DNA of 64,000 bases from Nematostella vectensis. Its lineage: Eukaryota > Cnidaria > Anthozoa > Actiniaria > Edwardsiidae. Made by a program: the position numbers and the translations under genes. Positions 58,201 to 64,000 of this stretch are shown here, piece by piece. The notes below the pieces were generated by a model. It was not told the origin of the DNA and did no database searches. It saw nothing but the letters and a program-made list of their open reading frames with translations. The stretch's first letter is position 1. Each line of letters starts with the position of its first letter. The stretch spans positions 2,711,001-2,775,000 of the forward strand of contig NC_064042.1 of assembly GCF_932526225.1 (NCBI RefSeq), read 5' to 3'.

Positions 58201-60594
58201 ATGTGTCAAAAGTGGAATGCTTAAGCAAGGTATGACAGCTAGCATCATAGCAAAAATCATATAATTGGCTCCAAGTACCTTTTGACTATATTCAACTGAA
58301 GTTCTTTGTATTATATAGATTGTAGAATAGATTCATAACATATTTTTTTTATTGATGCCTTCCACTATCTCTGATTTAATTAAAGAATTGTGATATTTAA
58401 TTGGTTACAGCTGAGTGAATTTAAGCCTTGAAGGTTTTACACAATATTATATTTACCAGGTGTATCAATTTTTTAGTCAGTGTGCCCTGTGCATTTTATT
58501 TACAAGACAAATATTTTTATGGTGGACGTCAGTCTTGACTGTCAGGTTACTGAAAACCAGTCACAATTCAGAAATGAAAACCCAATGTGCATGTTTGACA
58601 AACAACGATTATATAGGCAATAAATCTCCACTGAGATTATTTTCTTCAGCTGTTCGTGATGATAGAACTCCTGGAGGTCGCCACAGACATGCTTCCCTTC
58701 AGGATCACAGACAGAAGAAACAAAAATTACAAGGCAAAGCTCCCAAAGAGCTTCCACAAAATGGCCTGTCATCTCCGGAGGGTCCGGATACTCCAGAGGG
58801 GGTGGTATCGAAAGAGGACGAGAATGAATTCCTGATTTATATACAGCAATTACGACATGATGTGGATGTTATCCCTGACAGCCCTGTCAAGCCGCCCGAA
58901 GGCTCCCCGGCGGCAGGCTTTAGTGTCGACAAGCTCATGCAATATGGCTACCAAGAACTATATCAGGTAATTATCCCATACCACCACCCTTTATCATGGG
59001 CATTTACAAATGTCTTGGGGAGAGGGGTGTTGACAAGCTCATGCAGTATGTGTACCTACCAAGAACTTTAATAGGTAGCCCCCATCCCTTTTAGCATGGG
59101 CAATCAATCATTCTATTTTTGTACTATTTTAAGGAGCTAATACATTTTATACACATAGTGGACTTAGCAGATTATAATAGGGGTGTAGACAAACCCATGC
59201 AGTATATGTACCAAGAACTTTACTGTCCCCTCTCTCAACGATCGAGTGAATGGAAGTGGATTGGACATTTCGGTACCTGGTGTGTTTTTTTTTTTACCCT
59301 TATAATTGTATTCCTCTCTTATTATTATGCTTGGATGAAGTAGAGAAGCAGGTCTTGCCTTTTTATCTGCACTTTCAGTTATTCTTTCTTACATTGTTTT
59401 AAAACAATGTAAGAAGTATGGAGTATGGAAGTATGAAGTATGGAAGTGCCTGTCAAATATAAAATCCCTATATCATTTTCCTTTGCCTTTGTTGTTTTCC
59501 AGGTAATTCAGTGGGGTAAAAACGTCCCAGGCTTCCGTGAGCTGAAACTAGAGGATCAAATAACACTCCTGAAGACCTCTTTCATGGACCTGAATGTTTT
59601 TCGCCTGGCCTATCGCTCTATCTGTTGTGACCCGGATTCCCTAATGTTCGCCAAGGGCATTATACTGAACAAGCCTCAGTGTCTGGAGATGGGATGGAGT
59701 ATGGATCTAACGGAGACCACGCTTGAGTTCTGCGCCAAGCTCAGAAATTTGAACATGGATGTGAATGAGTTTTCATGTCTAAGTGGTTTGGTGCTACTAA
59801 GTCCTGGTAAGTTTCAATACAACATTGTTTTAGCTATGTTTAGCTAGATGATAAATCACCAAGTGAATGGCTTCTAACAGTATATCAACAAAAAAGCGGG
59901 TTTAACAAAATGTTATAGGCACTGAATATGTATAGTTGGACCCCTGTGTCTTTTTATACAATGGACATAGGTATTCTAAATTAATTCTTCTTCAAACACT
60001 GTGAAATTCAACTTATCTAAAATAATACAGACCCAAATCTATTATTCCATAAGCAAAAAATAATACAGAGATAGACCATATTAAATTTAAAAAAGGTTTA
60101 TCAATTGAAAGCGACTTCCAGAGAAGTTGCCATAATCATCCCAATTGAAAGTTTAACCACCCTTGGTCTACATCATCCATCCAGACCCTTTAGGCATGGC
60201 CACAAACAAGAGGGCCAATCTTCAAAATTCTGTAGAAAATTCAATTTGCCATCAAATTCAAAACTTTTTCAAATTTGGAAAGCTCCTCTATTTCTCTAAT
60301 TTTTAGATTATATTGAATAAAAGGCTATATTCACATTAATTTTCATTTCATCCCACAGATGCACCAGGTGTGGTCGACAAAGACAAAGTGACAGAGCTCC
60401 AGACAAACGTGACATCGTGCTTGCGTGACTATGAGATGTACCGTTACCCAAGCAAAAGCAACCGTCTTGGTAAACTCCTCCTATGCCTCCCGTCACTGCG
60501 TGCATACAGTGAGAAGGCCTTGGAAAACTATGTCACACTTGAATTCTTTGGCAAACTTGACATGCCACCTCTTGTAGCAGAGCTATTGGAGTAA
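55293..60594 (+). CDS. Nuclear receptor with NR4/NR5/NR6-like features
   Basis: Six coding exons: 55293-55507, 56614-56743, 58043-58229, 58650-58966, 59503-59806, 60359-60594, giving 462 residues, all in phase. The DNA-binding domain (about 109-177) starts [20 protein letters not shown], has the P-box CEGCKG, then [14 protein letters not shown] and [16 protein letters not shown]; eight zinc cysteines are present. The extension [14 protein letters not shown] resembles the RGGR/PGGR box of NR5/NR6/ERR, which helps monomers bind extended half-sites. The ligand-binding domain (about 275-462) reads [26 protein letters not shown] and [17 protein letters not shown], closest by eye to NR4A. It ends in an AF-2 core LVAELL. 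The hinge contains [11 protein letters not shown]. Subfamily placement is uncertain. The donors of exons 1, 2 and 4 are each followed by duplicated copies of the exon-intron boundary. Confidence 0.93.
55508..56130. repeat. 24-bp minisatellite starting at the donor of nuclear-receptor exon 1
   Basis: Units of 24 bp (gttagtctacaggtcagata plus ggga/ggaa) begin exactly at the exon 1 donor AG|GTTAGT and run for about 18 regular copies to 55935, then decay into longer units with tattcgtcactggcac until about 56130. Each unit contains an acceptor-like tctacag|gt and a donor-like gttagt. The multiple-of-3 period keeps the exon 1 frame open to 55961, adding about 150 residues of repeat RSDRELVY if the intron is not removed. 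Confidence 0.93.
56723..57825. repeat. 35-bp minisatellite containing the end of nuclear-receptor exon 2
   Basis: About 31 copies of a 35-bp unit. The first is the genuine end of exon 2: 21 coding bases (tgtgttgtatgcaacgataa and g) followed by the donor gtgtgatgttgtta. The repeated coding part encodes CVVCNDK, the first half of zinc finger 1. Early copies are near-perfect; from about 57300 copies diverge (ttatatgcaatgataatg) and alternate in a two-unit pattern. Many copies retain AAG|GTGTGA. Confidence 0.96.
58927..59240. repeat. Duplicated end of nuclear-receptor exon 4
   Basis: The exon 4 end (gtcgacaagctcatgcaata ... ccaagaactatatcag|gtaatt) is followed by a degenerate copy at about 59026-59105 (gttgacaagctcatgcagta, ccaagaactttaatag|gtag, then agcatgggca matching atcatgggca of the true intron). 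A second copy lies at about 59181-59230 (gtagacaaacccatgcagta, ccaagaactttactg). Confidence 0.85.
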
Positions 60595-61080
60595 TGCAAG
60601 TCATGTGACAGGTTGATTGGTGCAAAGCCTAATTCTAGACATTGTGTCACGCAAGCTTTTCGTTTTTGAATGCTGCTGCGTGACCTGTGGTTCTGTGACA
60701 CTCTTCCACTAGCCTATGTCACGCAAGCTTTGCTGCTTTTTGCGCAGTGGGGAATTACTTGCTGTGAATCAGTATCAATCACGTGTGGTTATTAGACATT
60801 GCTCCTTGCATTGCTTTGCATGTTTTGCTCTTTGGGCACCAGTGCAAGTCATGCTCCTCTAGGATAAATCTGGATGCTAGGCGACACAGCACGGAGTTCA
60901 GGTTAATATTTGTCCTGCAAAAATAAGTGTACCAAGAAGTTGCGCGTATTACAATGGACTATGCACTTTACTTCTGTGATATTGAAAGCATGGAGAAGCC
61001 CAACAGGGATGCAGAACATTGTGAAATCACCATGTGATTAGCATGCTATTCCCAAAATAATAGCAAGACAAATCAATAAA
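60595..61080 (+). promoter_or_regulatory. Nuclear-receptor 3' UTR with AATAAA
   Basis: AATAAA at 61075-61080 gives a 3' UTR of about 480 bp. The phrase gtcacgcaagctttt occurs at 60645 and again (gtcacgcaagctttgct) at 60719. Confidence 0.5.
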
Positions 61081-61084
61081 AGGT

Positions 61085-61300
61085 CATGCAGTCATTGATC
61101 AAGAGGTTGCCCATAAGTTGTGCATGTGATGAGCACGTGGTCAGCAGAGTTTACATAAGACAAGCACATGGTCAGCAGGACCCATGAGATGAGCATGTCA
61201 TGTACATGTGACGTGCATGTGATCAACTCCTTGTGCATGTGATCCGCAAAGGATAGACAGATTGTACATGTGATGTGCATGTGATGAGCTTTATAGCGAA
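61085..61300. repeat. Imperfect ATGTGAT-rich repeat
   Basis: Irregular recurrences of gcatgtgatgagcacgtggt, acatggtcagcag and tgtacatgtgatgtgcatgt over about 200 bp. No coding content. Confidence 0.6.
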
Positions 61301-62699
61301 AAGAGGTTTGAGGTACATCTTATATTAGGATGTTGTTGTTGTAGTTGTAGCAAGTTGATGCTTTCTGATTTTGTTTCTGAGGAAAAATGCAAATTCATAG
61401 AAACTTTATGACCAACATTATTTTATAAAGCTAAGCTAAGTTACCATTTTCAAGACAACTGGGGACTCATTTGAAAGCTTAAGGATTGTTGGATCTTGGC
61501 TATGTTCCATTCAGTTAAACGATCACGCAACCCATTTAACGTAAGCTCTACAGCCCAAACATTTGTTTTCTAACTCATATTTTGTAGAGAAATCCCATGG
61601 TGGTTTACTTGGAGTTCTTTTTCTCTCTTTTTTATAGCAGCCCCAACTGCCAGTAGTCAGTTAGTACTTCATGTAGCAATCAATATGGTTAGGGTCAGTG
61701 ATTAGGATAAAATATTGAAGGCTACATGAATTACCAGCTCAATAATCTCCTACACAGCCACTGACCTCTGTCAGGCAAAACCCAAACCCAGGCAAAACCC
61801 ATTCTGGTGACTGCGTAGGAAGATCTTAGGAAACTACATACTACCTTCCTTTACAGATATTCACACCTTGCATACCCAATAGCATTTTGTTATGCAAGCA
61901 CAGTAAAACACACCTACACATACCTGTCAACACTCTCGCATTAGGCAGGAGTCTCAAGATTTTGGACATCTTCTCCCACGTGGAGCACCAAATCTCCTGG
62001 GTTTTTTGCCTATTTTCTATTAAAATAATTAAAACAATAATTTCCTTATGAAGCACAATTTACCTAACACCCACCCCTCCCCAAAACTAATAGGTTGACA
62101 GGTATGCCTACAAATTCATAATATATACATAACTCAATTTCATTTTCCGTGTGTTATTCGGGCCTTGACCACATTTATTAAATATGCAGCTAAGGAGTGG
62201 GGAAGGGGAAAAGCAGGTTAGAAAATCTCCCCTGTCCCCCTCCCCCTGGACAAAAATCTTGGCCTGTCCCTAAGTAGCTAACCACATATTTTATAATCCT
62301 CATGTATATAGCAAATATATTCATATACACCACTTTGGAATTTAATTCCTAAAATATAAATTGACTCAAAGAGGCAGTAGGAGAATGCAAAAGAACTGTG
62401 ATGTTGTAAAAAACACATCAGTCTATTACATAGGAAGTGACGAGTTACAGTGAACCCACTTTTACCCCATTAGAAAGAGTGCTATATGCACTATTGTAAC
62501 CCTTAACAGTTTTAAGAACTAAGCCAATCAAAACGTGAGCTGTTTGATTGGCATAGACATTGATGTTTTGTGGGTCATGCTATTCAAACTTGCATCCTAA
62601 TTGGCAAACCTGTTAACTTAAGGGTAGAAATGCTAGAAAATAACTGGCGTATACAAGGGAGATCTAGTAACTATCATATAGCGTGGGTATATTCTTCAT
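61301..62699. other. Gene-free DNA downstream of the nuclear receptor
   Basis: AT-rich, with no recognisable gene or RNA. The minus-strand ORF at 61841-62056 has no known domain. Confidence 0.45.
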
Positions 62700-62822
62700 G
62701 GCTAAATGCCATATAGACGACAACCCCATATAACATATAAACAATGACTTACCTTAATCAACCCTAGGGTTAGCGTTAAGGTTGCCATGTATATGGGGTC
62801 ATTGTCCATATAGCATTCAGCC
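62700..62822. mobile_element. Palindromic MITE-like hairpin
   Basis: The left arm ggctaaatgccatatagacg with aaccccata is mirrored by tatggggtcattgtccatat and agcattcagcc at the right. The loop is about 60 bp. Confidence 0.75.
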
Positions 62823-62864
62823 AAAAAGCACATTCCCTATTGTATTATATACATAGCCTGTAAG

Positions 62865-62970
62865 CTCAGCCACAGGGTTCCCGAGTACTAAACCACAGGG
62901 TTCCCGAGTACTGAACCACAGGGATCCCGAGTACTAAACCACGGTTACCGAGCGCTCAGCCACGGGGTTA
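62865..62970. repeat. 23-bp tandem repeat, about four copies
   Basis: Units ccacagggttcccgagtact followed by aaa or gaa, the last two copies degenerate (ccacggttaccgagcgctc). Confidence 0.85.
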
Positions 62971-64000
62971 CTTTTTTTATTAAGAAATTTAAAATAATTA
63001 TATGAAATCAAATTCTCATCGATGGTTTAACGAAATCAATTGTACATATTGGCAAAGAAAGTATACATAAAAATAAAAATTGGATACTTTCTTTGACGTA
63101 TGATTTTTAGAATAGTAAACCGAAATTGGCGGTGACACCTGTTAGCATAAGAGGCAGCTCGGGCTACCCAATAACCGCTGACTTTGTTTGTTGACTGTTT
63201 GGCCTGTTAGGCCTGGCTCGAGCGTAAACGGGACGGCCCGAGTTTAAGATGTTGTTAGCTATGATATCAAATATCATGAAATAACCAATAAATATATGAA
63301 AATACCACAAGGCTAACTCTGTAGTTTATTATTCGCCTGGCCATTTGATACCAAACCACTATATTTCCATATGATAACAAATCACTATATTTCCATATGA
63401 TACATATGATTCATATCACTAATCTGCAAGTGATTCTCAAAACAAAGCGCGCTTATTTCGTATAAAGGAATCTGCAACTACTATGCTTTTTCCATATGAT
63501 ACTTATGTCTGTGCACCCCCCCCCCCCTCCCCTCCCTGGGTACGCACCAGCACTTACTGAAAAGCCAGCTCAGGGCTCGGTTTTTCATAACGTAACGTAT
63601 CGTAACGTAACGTAACGTATAATGATTCCGGATATCACAAAACATCCAATAATTGTTTATATAACCAAGGAGAACATTGTTTTTTTTTCCGTGGAGGATC
63701 TTTTGAGATCCTTCATCTTTAAAAGATGGCCAAGAAAAAGATAATACAAAAAAGACGAGAGAAAACGTACTGCAAATATTTTTGGGTTTGAGAGGAGAAA
63801 TACGGCACTTTGTAGAGACTCAACACGGAGCTGCAAACTGCAAGTTTTTACTGAGCAAGACAGAAACTTACATTGAAATGAATCTGTCTTGTTGGAGTGA
63901 CGCACGAAACTGAAACTCCTGCCAAAACATCCGCTCGACCAATCGGAGGCCGTAGGGGCATACCAACAACCGTACAGGGCCGGGTTCCCAAGACAGAGAG
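62971..64000. other. Right flank without a supported gene
   Basis: Contains cgtaacgtaacgtaacgtat near 63600, a polyC run near 63520, and repeated ccatatgata phrases near 63367-63500. An ORF at 63657-63905 (-) has no known domain. Confidence 0.4.

Overview
This is nuclear DNA from an animal, AT-rich, with interrupted genes (GT-AG introns), non-coding DNA full of minisatellites and short inverted-repeat transposons, and typical metazoan orthologues. The gene set and the repeat types (a Penelope/retrozyme-style hammerhead ribozyme, many MITEs) fit a cnidarian, most likely an anthozoan such as a sea anemone. The species is an inference; no ribosomal or mitochondrial marker is present.

Layout. 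441-4322: a giant 21-bp minisatellite. 4730-12051 (-): WRAP53/TCAB1, ten exons. 12052-15794: mostly empty. 15795-18463 (-): cyclin B3, eight exons, with a probable GC-AG first intron. 18846-24005 (+): mitochondrial carrier of the SLC25A14/A30 group, ten exons, divergent from cyclin B3. 24667-26307 (-): an intronless WS/DGAT-type acyltransferase, convergent with the carrier. 27491-32926 (+): an unrecognised coiled-coil protein, five exons, with several repeats in its introns. 32927-38410: repeats and gene-free DNA. 38411-41960 (-): DEAD-box helicase DDX6, nine exons, divergent from 42580-43770 (+): splicing factor RBM17/SPF45, intronless CDS. 44552-45418: a TA-flanked inverted-repeat transposon. 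46819-52169 (+): FAM234-type membrane protein, seven coding exons. 55293-60594 (+): a nuclear receptor, six coding exons. The remainder to 64000 is 3' UTR and repeat-rich DNA.

The genes are housekeeping or developmental genes with no shared pathway: telomerase/Cajal-body RNP assembly (WRAP53), cell cycle (cyclin B3), mitochondrial transport (SLC25), lipid esterification (WSD-like), mRNA storage and decay (DDX6), splicing (RBM17), transcription (nuclear receptor). Two close divergent pairs (cyclin B3/SLC25 and DDX6/RBM17) probably share promoter regions.

The most unusual pattern is that intronic tandem repeats start on, or directly beside, 5' splice sites. In WRAP53 exon 1, FAM234 exon 3, and nuclear-receptor exons 2 and 4, the duplicated unit contains the last coding bases of the exon plus the donor site and the start of the intron, so introns carry serial decoy 5' splice sites. 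Nuclear-receptor exon 1 is followed by a 24-bp array that begins at the donor and stays open in frame. A second notable item is a complete minimal hammerhead ribozyme in sense orientation inside a WRAP53 intron. Exon models were built by hand from reading-frame continuity and splice consensus; all give phase-consistent open CDSs, but no transcript data were available.
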